Shown here: piece by piece, positions 1 through 8,066 of the stretch
How the letters are laid out: every line of letters begins with the position of its first letter
Position numbering within the stretch: position 1 is the first letter of the stretch
NCBI GenBank assembly: GCA_963776665.1
Contig: CAVZNQ010000042.1
Coordinates: 1 to 64,000, forward strand
DNA length: 64,000 bases
Reading direction: 5' to 3'
Source: Roseiarcus sp963776665
GTDB lineage: Bacteria; Pseudomonadota; Alphaproteobacteria; Rhizobiales; Beijerinckiaceae
The notes under the pieces: generated by a model
What the model was told of the DNA's origin: nothing
The model's input: the letters and a program-made list of their open reading frames with translations, nothing else
Databases searched by the model: none
Made by a program: the position numbers and the translations under genes

Positions 1-262
1 GGTATTGCGGGCGATCACGAAGCTATTGTGGATGCGCGACACTGCGGAATATAGGCTGACCATTACAAGTATAGCAGCATCGTAGTAGACGCTCATATTC
101 AAAAGTCCGAAGTTTGCGGGCCATTCTTTCACGAGCAAGCTGGTAGTGTTCAAGGTCTCTGTTACCAGATTTGCCTCGATGTGCGGGCGTCTGTGGCATC
201 GAAAGAAGACATACATTGTCACTTACGGATACAAGCTAATAAGACCGACATGGGAGATTGCA

Positions 263-691
263 ATGCCAAAGCCGCGGGTTGTCGTGAGCATAAACGACGT
301 GGGAAATTACCTCGGCCTAACAGAAATTCTGGATGACGAGACGTTCCAAAGCAACTGGTCGCATCCCGATGTTCCGCTCCTGATCTTCGCCGATTCTGGA
401 CTTGGCGGCGCGCGGGTCAATTTTCATGGCGGCCCGATCGGCAGTGGTTTGCCGATTGAAGCTCTGTTCTGGGGTGACTGGTGGCTCTCGCCGGAGGGAG
501 TGGACCGTCAAGCGTTCATCATTGGTCGAATCCAGGCGGTGATAGCCAGTCCATATTTTTCCGAGTTGGCTCAGTATGGAATACGGCCGCCGCATTGGCG
601 CGGGGCAAAGGTCGTCACACGCCCGTCTGCCCTGCGAGCTTCAATTCAAACGACGATACACAGGCAGTCCCCGATCTCATTGATGATTTGA
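263..691 (+). CDS. hypothetical protein, probably frameshifted near its end
   Basis: No family recognised. The ATG at 263 has GGGAG about ten bases upstream. The protein reads well for about 120 residues (KPRVVVSINDVGNYLGLTE at the start, an aromatic middle with WGDWWLSPEGVD). From about 625 the reading becomes unnatural, while the next frame gives an acidic stretch, PDLIDDLIDDDVFPDPDD (about 672-726), that looks like real coding sequence. I infer a one-base frameshift, so the true C-terminus is probably acidic. An IS5 transposase remnant follows directly. Function unknown. Confidence 0.4.
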   Translation: MPKPRVVVSINDVGNYLGLTEILDDETFQSNWSHPDVPLLIFADSGLGGARVNFHGGPIGSGLPIEALFWGDWWLSPEGVDRQAFIIGRIQAVIASPYFSELAQYGIRPPHWRGAKVVTRPSALRASIQTTIHRQSPISLMI

Positions 692-751
692 TTGATGATG
701 ACGTATTTCCCGATCCCGATGATGAACAAATTGCCAATCGCAAGTGGAAGA

Positions 752-910
752 ACTACTTCTCGACCGTTCCTCTATCGAGCGCGCAACGCCATCGAGCGCA
801 TGTTCTGCCGCCTGAAAGACTTCAGGCGGGTGGCAACGCGCTATGACCGAAACGCCGCCAATTTCCTCGCCGCAGTCTGCATCGCCGCAACCGTCAGCTA
901 CTGGTTATGA
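752..910 (+). pseudogene. IS5-family transposase, C-terminal remnant
   Basis: The last ~50 codons of an IS5-family DDE transposase remain, ending at TGA 908-910. The segment NAIERMFCRLKDFRRVATRY followed by NAANFLAAVCIAAT is the conserved C-terminal block around the catalytic glutamate (IER) of IS5-group enzymes. Nothing upstream in this frame looks like the rest of the transposase, and no terminal repeat is seen. It is a dead IS fragment. Confidence 0.65.
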
Positions 911-1255
911 GTCCGGACCCGAGCGTGGAGCGTCCTGCTTTCCTTCCGCACGGATATGAACCCCGAAGAACGTCGAGCACGAGTCGCGTGTGGGATGTAC
1001 TATTGGCACCGCAGACAAATCTGTTCGGGATAGCGCTGGGATAACAGCGGCGCGGAGCCTTCGCCAGCCGGAAGCGGCTCCTTCACAATTTCGTGAGTGG
1101 ACCGCCTGGTGTCTTGGCTAGCCCAGCAACCCGGTCATCGGTAAGATGCGCTGGTCGTCGCTGCCCGAGGGAAACTCTAAAAGGCCGTTCTCCGCCGTGC
1201 CGCAGATGCGCGGGATCAAATCGCCGCCGATCGTGGCGCGGCATCGGAGGAGCCA
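911..1255. other. intergenic stretch without a recognised gene
   Basis: No convincing gene. Bases about 1059-1110 resemble 2340-2392 (CTTCGCCAGCCGGA, then CGTGAGT and GACCGCC), a short dispersed repeat whose reverse strand gives similar peptide ends (GGPLTKL and GGQLTIV, each followed by a stop). Confidence 0.4.
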
Positions 1256-1567
1256 ATGAACGCCCTAAAAGTCGTCGCGTTAGTCTTTGCCGCGCTTTCT
1301 TTTCTGTCTGGGGTTGCAGCAGCCTGGTATTGGTGGGCGTCGGCCGCAACAAGCCAAACTGTGAGAGACGATCTTCCGGTTGGAGACGCGCACCGAGACC
1401 CCAACGTCTTGATGGCGTACCTTCTTCATATTTACAGTAATCTTTTCTATATTAGCGACGCATCAAGGAATAGCGCAGAACTCAATCGAATGGCCGCTGT
1501 TTTAACAGGAGCATCCGCGTTTTGCGCGGCAATTTCGACCGCGCTTGATCACTGGCCATCAAACTAG
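1256..1567 (+). CDS. small membrane or secreted hypothetical protein
   Basis: 103 residues. The ATG at 1256 follows a good GGAGGAG site at 1246. The N-terminus (ALKVVALVFAALSFLSGVAA) is one strong hydrophobic segment, either a signal anchor or a signal peptide. The rest is soluble and rich in Ala and Ser, with no motif I know. A second weak hydrophobic stretch near residues 80-92 (LTGASAFCAAISTAL) could form a hairpin with the first. Function unknown. Confidence 0.55.
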   Translation: MNALKVVALVFAALSFLSGVAAAWYWWASAATSQTVRDDLPVGDAHRDPNVLMAYLLHIYSNLFYISDASRNSAELNRMAAVLTGASAFCAAISTALDHWPSN

Positions 1568-1656
1568 GACACGACCCAAAGGCCGCCGTGGCCGCCGAAT
1601 GAACCTCGCGCCCGGGCGGGTCGATCTGCAGGGCGGCTCCGCCGGAGCAATAGGCC

Positions 1657-1851
1657 CTACCCGCGCGACCGTTCCATCATGCGATGATAGAGGGTCACCG
1701 GCCACGCAGCGGCCACCGGCAACTCCTGCACGATTTTTCCGACAAATTCGGATGCGGTGCCGGTGTTCCATTGTCCCTGGACCGTCGGCGCCAGAACGAC
1801 GCCGATTCCAACCAGATAGACAATCACCAACAGGGTAAGTATCCCGCCCAT
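1657..1851 (-). CDS. small single-helix membrane protein
   Basis: 64 residues, starting at the ATG at 1851, which has a near-perfect GAGGAGGG ribosome binding site. Residues 4-22 (ILTLLVIVYLVGIGVVLAP) form one transmembrane helix near the N-terminus, followed by a short polar tail ending in RMMERSRG. I recall similar small proteins in Rhizobiales, but no function is known. It lies just left of the 226-base dispersed repeat. Confidence 0.55.
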   Translation of the reverse strand: MGGILTLLVIVYLVGIGVVLAPTVQGQWNTGTASEFVGKIVQELPVAAAWPVTLYHRMMERSRG

Positions 1852-1944
1852 CGGGCCCTCCTCTGCATTGCGCGACGACGCGCCAGTTAACGACCAATTG
1901 CCCGGTTCGGCAAACGGCGCCGAGCCGCCCCTTCCCCGCCGGAC

Positions 1945-2170
1945 GAACCTCGCGCCCGTCCGGCTCGCGCACGCGCATGATGACGCGGACCACGGCACTC
2001 GATTTGCATGGGCACAGCCGTGCTGCCCCCTGAGCACGCGGTTGCAGGCGGGGTTGGCTAGCGCATGGTCAGCCCCGCCTCCCAAATGGCCAGCAGCGCC
2101 TAAACTTGTGCATCGGAGAGTTGAGCGCTGCCGCGCCCATGCTTGTCATGGAACGCAGACGCCGCCCGAA
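1945..2170. repeat. dispersed repeat, copy 1 (about 226 bp)
   Basis: This segment is nearly identical to 10658-10882 in the same orientation, from GAACCTCGCGCCCGTCCG to CGCCGCCCGAA, with only scattered substitutions and one- to two-base gaps. Sequences outside diverge at once. It contains no complete gene. On the reverse strand its left part encodes a peptide with DGREV that recurs elsewhere in the island. Confidence 0.85.
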
Positions 2171-2442
2171 GGTTATCCCGGCATGCACGTCAGACTTGGG
2201 GTTACTACCTGGTGGGATTGGGCTATCGGTCCCATTGTACGGCTTTGGCGTCGTCGCGCTCGCCGACGAGCCCTGCGTCGCCGGGGCTACAAGTGAAGCT
2301 GTGGTTTAGTTGATCAATAGCGCGCCTTGGCGCTTCCCCTTCGCCAGCCGGATGCTGCCCGTTCATACTATCGTGAGTTGACCGCCAGGCGGGATCGCGA
2401 TCCGAATATGCGGCCCTTTCATCCCTCACGCGAGCTCTGTGG

Positions 2443-2628
2443 CTAGGTCTCCCAAGCCCCGAAGTCGAGTTTGACCAGGGGAGTTGGATCTTGCGCTGCG
2501 ATCTCTGGGAATTCGCTCGCCCTTCCCCACCATTCATTGATCATAAACCTAGCTGACGCCCCGAACCTCAACCAATACCCGTCTGGAACTTTTTGGTCTG
2601 TGTTGGCTGAGAGTTTGTCCGAGAACAT
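2443..2628 (-). CDS. hypothetical protein, 5' end cut by an IS element
   Basis: 61 residues, in a frame that is natural from NTDQKVPDGYWLRFGASARF to the stop (KLDFGAWET). The only nearby ATG (2628) lies inside the left terminal repeat of the adjacent IS5-type element (2609-2628), so the present start comes from the IS and the original 5' part of the gene is probably lost. Family not recognised. Confidence 0.35.
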   Translation of the reverse strand: MFSDKLSANTDQKVPDGYWLRFGASARFMINEWWGRASEFPEIAAQDPTPLVKLDFGAWET

Positions 2629-3550
2629 TATGCGCGATTGCATAGTTTTCGCAGCATGAGGCGGATGGAGGCCAGGCGCAGAAAGGCGAGCGCCCTGTTG
2701 TTGAGGCATTCCCAGTCCTTGGCCAGTCGTCGGCAGCGGCCGAGCCAAGCGAAGGTGCGTTCGACGATCCAGCGCTTGGGCAGCGCGACGAAGCCTGTGG
2801 TTTGATCCGATCGCTTGACGATCTCGACGGTGACGCGCGCCAGAATCCGTTTCACCCCGCTCTGGAACTCCGGTCCCTGGTAGCCGCCGTCGGCATAGAG
2901 CTTGATCAGGAACGGAAAGGCGCCGAACGAGCTGGCCATCAGCAGCGCGCCGCCGTCGCGATCCTGGATGTCGGCGGAGTGCACGATGGCGTGCATCAGC
3001 AGGCCCTGCGTATCGACGAGGATGTGCCGCTTCTTACCCTTGATCTTCTTGCCTGCATCGTAGCCCGTCGGATCAATCGCAGGCCCCCTTTTTCGCGCTC
3101 TTGACGCTCTGGCTGTCGATGATCGCCGCGGTCGGGCTTGCCTCGCGCGAGGCGGCTTGGCGACAGAGCGCATAAAGCGCGTCGTGAATGCGGTCGAGCG
3201 TGCCGTCCCAGCTCCCAGATCGAAATAATCATAAAGCGTCGAGCGCGGAGGCAGGTCCTTGGGGATCGCCCGCCACTGACAGCCGGTGCTCAGGATATAC
3301 ATCAGGCCGTTGACGACATCGCGCACCACCACATGGCGCCGGTTACCACCGCGTTTGGCCGGCGGAATGACCGGCTCAACAAGCGCCCATTCCTCGTCTG
3401 TCAGATTGCTCGGATAGCGCAATCGGCTCCGGTCATAGCGTCCGCGATTCTTGCTCGTCCACATCGGCGACCCCCCCCAAATCGAATCAGGCCGCTTCCC
3501 TTGAATCACAAATGATTCCGACGATTCAATATGTTCTCGGACGGGCTCTG
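2609..3550 (-). mobile_element. IS5-family insertion sequence, inactivated
   Basis: About 942 bp bounded by 20-base imperfect inverted repeats at 2609-2628 and 3531-3550 that match at 16 of 20 positions (shared core GTCCGAGAACAT). It carries one transposase gene on the minus strand that is broken by frameshifts. I saw no clear target-site duplication. Confidence 0.8.
2628..3464 (-). pseudogene. IS5-family transposase, two frameshifts
   Basis: The start is at ATG 3464 (MWTSKNRGRYDRSRL). The N-terminal DUF4096-type block (NLTDEEWALVEPVIPP, then GCQWRAIPKDLPP) and the C-terminal catalytic block (YADGGYQGP, then PKRWIVERTFAWL and KDWECLN) are clear. Between about 3215 and 3080 the frame is wrong: a neighbouring frame encodes WDGTLDRIHDALYALC and AAIIDSQSVKSAKKG, including the first catalytic aspartate. 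One base is missing near 3215 and the frame returns near 3080. Without ribosomal frameshifting at both places the enzyme cannot be made. Confidence 0.8.
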
Positions 3551-3688
3551 ACATCAACGCGCCACAGTGATCGAGCAGCGATTTTTGCTGAGAGTATCCT
3601 AATAAGACGACAACAGACTTCGACAAACAACCTCAGCCGATACTTCGAAGAGCTTGAAATTATCTGAGTGACGCGCTACATCTCAACT

Positions 3689-3880
3689 ATGAAAGCGAAT
3701 CGTCGCCCCAACAACAGACCGGCAGATCCTGAGCAGCCGATCCGGCTAGCCTCGGGCTTCGCCGCAAGCGAGGCCGATCGCGGGCTTTTCGAGCGGCTGA
3801 ACAGTGACCGATGGCGCTCGGTCGCGGAGTCAGGCGGTCCGGGCGCGGCAAATGAGGCCGACGATCCGCCCTTCGCGTAA
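3689..3880 (+). CDS. doubtful small hypothetical protein
   Basis: 63 residues from ATG 3689, polar and rich in Arg, Ala and Pro (KANRRPNNRPADPEQPIRLA). There is no good ribosome binding site and no family match known to me. It is kept because it is the only plausible coding frame in 3551-3937, downstream of the IS end. Confidence 0.25.
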   Translation: MKANRRPNNRPADPEQPIRLASGFAASEADRGLFERLNSDRWRSVAESGGPGAANEADDPPFA

Positions 3881-3937
3881 TCCCATGCTGGGGGTTCCGA
3901 TCTTAACCAATGCCTTGGCGGCGGCTCGGCGAGTCCC

Positions 3938-4239
3938 TTGATGATGGCCGACGGCTTCACTGCCTCAGCAGAGCATCTTAGCGCCCCTTCGGGTGCTATT
4001 CCCCAGCCGCCTCAGGACGCTCTGGAGCCACTAGAACACAGAACCTCTGCCCGCCGGATGCGGCTACATCGCGCCCGGCGCGAAAAGGGGCTGCGGTGTC
4101 TCACCGTCGAACTCCGCGAACGGGAAATCGAAGCCCTTGTCGCCAGAAATTGCTTCTCTGCGGATCGCGACGCGACAACACGGCCATTCGCAACGCGCTC
4201 TACGCCTATCTTGACGGATCCCTGGGCAGGTCATTGTGA
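3938..4239 (+). pseudogene. small conserved Rhizobiales-type protein, frameshifted
   Basis: The frame from 3938 encodes RMRLHRARREKGLRCLTVEL and REREIEALVARN, the signature of a short protein I associate with Rhizobiales genomes (basic start, then a LTVELRE core). After about 4170 the expected ending is in another frame: NTAIRNALYAYLDGSLGRSL, stopping at TGA 4237-4239. Joining the halves needs one single-base correction. Its stop overlaps the GTG start of the next gene (GTGA), so the two formed an operon. Function unknown; the core resembles a small DNA-binding or antitoxin-like fold only loosely. Confidence 0.6.
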
Positions 4240-4817
4240 CGCGTCACGAGAAATCACCAGCCTTCACGATCGAGAAGCTGGCCAGCGATTGTCTGGACGT
4301 TCGCGAATTGCGGCGCAAGGGATTGTTCGGCGGCGATTGGGTCACGTTCCGGCCGATGCTGAGATGGCCCAAGATCGCACAGGTCCGAGCGGCCCGATAC
4401 GCAATCCTGCTTGACCTCCGAGGCCACGCGATCCCACAGCGCATTCGGGTCTCGTGGACAAAGGTGCATTTCGGTGGTGACCGGCCCTGGCTCCATTGTC
4501 CCCACTGCGAAAAGAGAGTCGCCAAGCTCTACAAAGGGCTGAGCGGCTATTTCTGCCGGGCCTGTGTCGGCAATCCGATTTATGCCAGCCAAGCCCTCAG
4601 CGCTCAAGCTCGGCCGCATTTCCAAGCATGTAAGCTCCGACTGCGTCTGGGCGGCATCGCGTCTCTCGCCGCGCCCCTTCCTGAGCGGCCGCGTGGCATG
4701 CATCGGGCCACATATCGCCGACTGAAGGATCGATTGCTGAAGCTTGAGGGCAACCTCTCTCCCCGCGCAAAGTACAAGCCGCCTGACTACCCGAACCTGG
4801 TGGCCTATTTCCCGTAG
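4236..4817 (+). CDS. zinc-ribbon protein of unknown function
   Basis: 193 residues from GTG 4236, which overlaps the preceding stop codon as GTGA. A zinc ribbon sits near residues 88-112: CPHCEKRVAKLYKG, then YFCRACVGNP (two CxxC pairs). Further conserved blocks are WPKIAQVRAARY, IRVSWTKVHFGG and a C-terminal basic region PPDYPNLVAYFP. I know such proteins as hypothetical proteins in Rhizobiales, usually behind a small gene like the one upstream. A nucleic-acid-binding role is suggested only by the zinc ribbon and high basic content. It is intact although its partner is broken. Confidence 0.7.
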   Translation: MTRHEKSPAFTIEKLASDCLDVRELRRKGLFGGDWVTFRPMLRWPKIAQVRAARYAILLDLRGHAIPQRIRVSWTKVHFGGDRPWLHCPHCEKRVAKLYKGLSGYFCRACVGNPIYASQALSAQARPHFQACKLRLRLGGIASLAAPLPERPRGMHRATYRRLKDRLLKLEGNLSPRAKYKPPDYPNLVAYFP

Positions 4818-4838
4818 CAGACTGCCCAGACAGCGGCC

Positions 4839-5120
4839 GTGAGCGGTTCGGCTTACTGGAAGAAAGTGCTAGGCGCGCTGAAAGCCGGCCAATGGACGTC
4901 GGCTAACCTACCGCAGGGCAACAACTGTCGCGTGGATTTGCGCGGGAAATACGCCGATGGTCAGTCGGCGGATGTTTCCAATGTTGAAGTTTGTTCGGAT
5001 AAGACGGTCAACCTGACCAACTGACGAACCCTCGACCTGGGCGATAATGCTGCTCGGCCTCGCGGGGCTCGGCTTCGTGGGCTATCGCCAGCGGCAGACG
5101 TTCAAGGGCGCAGCCCAGCA
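4839..5120 (+). pseudogene. remnant of a secreted PEP-CTERM protein
   Basis: From 4839 one frame reads YWKKVLGALKAGQWTSANLP, then NCRVDLRGKYADGQSADVSN and VEVC, similar in pattern to small secreted alphaproteobacterial proteins. It stops at 5022-5024, but the next frame continues with EPSTWAIMLLGLAGLGFVGYRQRQ in two pieces: EPSTWA (5026-5043) and a hydrophobic helix followed by Arg. That is a complete PEP-CTERM sorting signal of the PEPxxWA type, normally processed by an exosortase. Signal peptide and N-terminal half are missing and a frameshift separates body and tail. Confidence 0.55.
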
Positions 5121-5232
5121 TCTGACGACGGCCGCAAACGAAAGCGGCCGCCGAGCCCCCTCGACAGCCGACTTATGTGCACCATGGAGCGCGCTCAGAC
5201 TTAGGCCCCAGGGCGGTCCTGCGCTGAAGGTG

Positions 5233-5757
5233 TTACTCCCGGTAGTTGGGATCGAATTGCGGCGCCGCTGACTGGGAGTAAAGGTAAGAATCAAGATGCT
5301 TCTGAACCGCGAAGCTCGCACCGGGACGGTCAAACGCCATGACGATATTGATTCTTTCTCCGCTTTCCACTCGGCGCACGCTGTGCAGGCACTGATCGCC
5401 TCGCATGACGATCATCATGCCAGTGCGCGGTGCGACGCACATCTTCTTCCCGAATAACCGCAAGAGGAAAGGCTGCCGCGAGATCTTGTCGAGCCAACGC
5501 TGCGCGATCGTGTCCTTGTATCTCCCCAGGTAAATGCGACAGCCGGGATACATCTCGGTTTCACCGCCGGAAACTTGGTTGAGGTAAAGAATGCCCGTTA
5601 CCGCGTTTCGGTCGTAATGCCAGCGGTACTCGCCACCAAGGCCGCAGGCACAAGGGTAGGAATGAAATGTATTATCCGACCAAGCATGGGCTGGCGATTG
5701 CGCGCCGCGCACCGGAAATGTCTGCGGATGAAATAGATAATCTCCCTGCCTCGGCAA
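5233..5757 (-). CDS. 2OG-Fe(II) oxygenase-like protein
   Basis: 174 residues. The iron ligands of the 2-oxoglutarate dioxygenase fold are visible: H47-x-D49 in EYRWHYDRN and H125 in CLHSVRRV, with R135 in GERINIVMAF placed to bind 2-oxoglutarate. The segment TGILYLNQVSGGETEMYPG is the usual strand after the HxD motif, as in prolyl-4-hydroxylase-like proteins. The N-terminus is short for the family, and another frame upstream (to about 5837) reads as possible missing N-terminal sequence, so the gene may be truncated or frameshifted. Substrate unknown. Confidence 0.6.
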   Translation of the reverse strand: MPRQGDYLFHPQTFPVRGAQSPAHAWSDNTFHSYPCACGLGGEYRWHYDRNAVTGILYLNQVSGGETEMYPGCRIYLGRYKDTIAQRWLDKISRQPFLLRLFGKKMCVAPRTGMMIVMRGDQCLHSVRRVESGERINIVMAFDRPGASFAVQKHLDSYLYSQSAAPQFDPNYRE

Positions 5758-5923
5758 AAGTCCAGTTTCAAACTCCCACCGATGATCCGGTTCTTCTGGA
5801 ATCCCGAGTCAGCCTTCTCCGGCGGAACGAGGATCACGCCGATATCAGCACCGTCTCAGATCGCCGCAATGGGAATCTTCTTCGCCCTCCATGCGATTGT
5901 TAGCAATCTTGGAGTTTGCACGT

Positions 5924-6259
5924 ATGATTTTAGGCCCGTGGAACTGGCAGGTGCGCTGCTGATGGTCGGAGCGGCGAGCGCGGCATTCGCGAGCGATCCG
6001 CCGTTTCTAGGGATTGGGCGCGCGGCGATGGCAAGACTGATATCCGAGTTGAACGCTGCGGCGGGGAGGTTTGCGCTCTCAACACCTCTCTCAACATCAC
6101 GCCGCCGGCGCGGCGGGTTGGTCAGGGAACGCCTTCGATCCACAGCGCAATCAAACCTATACGTTGAACGTCCATGTCGCCAATGACCGCATGACCACCG
6201 ATGGATGCGTAGTGGGCGGCCTCATGTGCAGGAGCATGAGTTGGGCGCGCCTGAAATGA
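5924..6259 (+). pseudogene. DUF2147-like secreted protein, several frameshifts
   Basis: Fragments in three frames combine into a DUF2147-type small secreted protein: a hydrophobic start (LLMVGAASAAFASDP), a middle RVERCGGEVCALNTSLNITP, and the C-terminal half NAFDPQRNQTYTLNV followed by DGCVVGGLMCRSMSWARLK, ending at TGA 6257-6259. The GCVxGGLxCR block is typical of the family. At least two frameshifts prevent expression. Confidence 0.6.
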
Positions 6260-6278
6260 GTAAGCTAGCATTTCGGAC

Positions 6279-6859
6279 GCCCTTGAAGGAACAGACGGTC
6301 GCCTATGAAGCTCGGAATGATCGTCGCCAGCACGCGTCCGGGATCGGCCATCTGATCGGGCAGTGGGCGCACGAGCGCGCTGTCGAGCATGGCAAGTTCG
6401 ACATCGACCTCCTCGATCTCGCGAAGTTCCACCTGCCGCTATACGACGAGCCGAAGCATCCTTCGCTTCAGCAATATGAGCACGATCATACGAAGCGATG
6501 GGCGGCGAGCGTCGCTGCGGCCGATGCGTTCGTGATCGTCACCCCGGAATACAATTACGGGCCGCCGCCCTCGCTCATCAACGCATTTGATTACGTCTAC
6601 AAGGAGTGGAACTATAAACCAGCCGGTTTCGTCAGCTACGGCGGGGTCTCTGGAGGGCTTCGCGCTGTCCAGATGGAGAAGCAGACCCTCACGACGTTGA
6701 AAGTCGTGCCGATCGTCGAGGCGGTCGTCATCCCCATGGTGGCGCAATCGATCGCCGACGGGCGGTTCAACGGCAACGAGCTGCAAACACAGGCCGCGAA
6801 GGTCATGCTGGACGAGCTCCTGCGCTGGGCGGTCGCGCTTAAGACGCTGCGGGGGTGAC
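6279..6859. repeat. duplicated FMN-reductase block, copy 1
   Basis: This block and 21317-21898 are nearly identical direct repeats about 15 kb apart. Similarity begins at GCCCTTGAAGGAA, upstream of the start codon, and ends at the stop codon (GGGTGACG); outside sequence differs. Confidence 0.85.
6305..6858 (+). pseudogene. NADPH-dependent FMN reductase, copy 1, frameshifted at the N-terminus
   Basis: A flavodoxin-fold NAD(P)H-dependent FMN reductase (about 185 residues when intact). ATG 6305 gives MKLGMIVASTRPGSAI and then a stop, because four bases present in copy 2 are missing at about 6341. From about 6345 the correct frame is open to the end: the FMN-binding loop VIVTPEYNYGPPPSLINAFD and the C-terminal MLDELLRWAVALKTLRG are intact. 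So copy 1 has a good C-terminal part and a broken start, the mirror of copy 2. Confidence 0.8.
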
Positions 6860-7133
6860 GCGGATCAGCATGCTACTGGCGGGAGGCTGAGCGGCCGCAT
6901 CGATTGCAGCCCTCTCGAAAGGCGGGTCCCGCTTTTTCTCGGTTTTTTTAACTGGGCCAGGGATGTAAACGCCAGCCTGAAAAGGAAGGGTCCAGCCCGA
7001 GAGCTACGCGGGAAAGTCGGTGACGGCGTGAATCAAGCGGCGGATTTGATTTCGGCGACAGCTTCGATTCCGTCTTTGAACTTTATACCGTTTGGCCTTG
7101 AGGGCGCGGCCGGCTCGGAGGAAAGGATTGATC

Positions 7134-7748
7134 ATGTTGCCATGGTTGCGCCGCTGGCGCGAGCAGGATGATCGAAGCCTCGTTGCCAATATCTGCGCCG
7201 CAGCAACCCTTGGGGCAATGCTCACCGTTGCCGGCTGTTCCGTAGAGCCCGAGCCACGCGTGGTCTATACCCGTTCCGCCACCACCCTTGCGAAGGTTCA
7301 ACTCGATCCAGTCGCCGCTACCGCCAAGCTCAATGCCTATCGCGCTGAGAAAGGCCTGAATCCTCTCCGGCTCGACCCGACCCTGACTGCGGTGGCTGAG
7401 CGCCAAGCGCAGGCAATGGCGAAGAGCGGGGTGATGTCCCACGACGTAGACGGGTCGCTTTCAGCTCGCCTCGCAGCGAGCGGAATTAACGCCCAGATCG
7501 GGGAAAACCTCGGCGCTGGCTACATGAGCTTCGACGACGTCATGGCCGGCTGGCGCTCCTCGGCTGGCCATGACGCCAATCTGCTCATGTCTGGCGCCAC
7601 CCGATTTGGCGTTGCGCTCGCGAAGAACCGGAGCGACGCCTATGGAGCCTATTGGGCGATGGAAGTGGGCGCCGAACAGCGCTCAGGCGGCGCGCCAGAA
7701 GTGGTGTGGCTTTTTCCGCTTCCCGTCGTGTTGATCAAGTCCCAGTAG
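7134..7748 (+). CDS. CAP-domain (SCP/PR-1-like) lipoprotein
   Basis: 204 residues. ATG 7134 follows a strong GGAGGAAAGG site. A lipobox (TVAGCS, lipid cysteine about residue 35) marks it as an outer-surface or periplasmic lipoprotein. The CAP domain spans about residues 60-185, with its usual marks: LNAYRAEKGLNPLRLDPTL, a histidine in SHDVDGS (about 103), glutamate in IGENLGAGY (about 124), a second histidine in SAGHDANLL (about 146) and YWAMEVG. The exact biochemical role of bacterial CAP proteins is unsettled. One of the few clearly intact genes of the island. Confidence 0.85.
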   Translation: MLPWLRRWREQDDRSLVANICAAATLGAMLTVAGCSVEPEPRVVYTRSATTLAKVQLDPVAATAKLNAYRAEKGLNPLRLDPTLTAVAERQAQAMAKSGVMSHDVDGSLSARLAASGINAQIGENLGAGYMSFDDVMAGWRSSAGHDANLLMSGATRFGVALAKNRSDAYGAYWAMEVGAEQRSGGAPEVVWLFPLPVVLIKSQ

Positions 7749-7855
7749 AGCGTGGGGGGCAGTTCCGGCTCGCGCCCGCCCCTGCTAAAGTTCCACGCGA
7801 AGGGCCACAATCCTCGCCGCGCCTCCGAGACCTTGGCGCGAAATCTCGCCCATCC

Positions 7856-7945
7856 CTAAAAGAGCCCGTGCCACTCGGCCCAGGCGACCGCCAGGAATAC
7901 GGCGACGACGAGGACGATGCGGAGCAAAAGCCTGATAGCTCGCAT
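7856..7945 (-). CDS. possible 29-residue single-helix membrane peptide
   Basis: A very short frame from ATG 7945 (MRAIRLLLRIVLVVAVFLAV, then AWAEWHGLF) that would form one transmembrane helix with a basic N-terminus. The ribosome binding site is weak. It resembles other tiny membrane proteins of this island in design only. The rest of 7749-8066 shows no gene. Confidence 0.3.
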   Translation of the reverse strand: MRAIRLLLRIVLVVAVFLAVAWAEWHGLF

Positions 7946-8066
7946 TGCATGGCTGCTCACTATCGTGAGGGCGTCAGGACTGCCCTTACCGCATCATGAT
8001 CGCCGCGACCACCAGCGCGGCCGGCCGCCTCCAAGCAGCGGCAGAGTGGTCTATGTCGTTTTTGCA

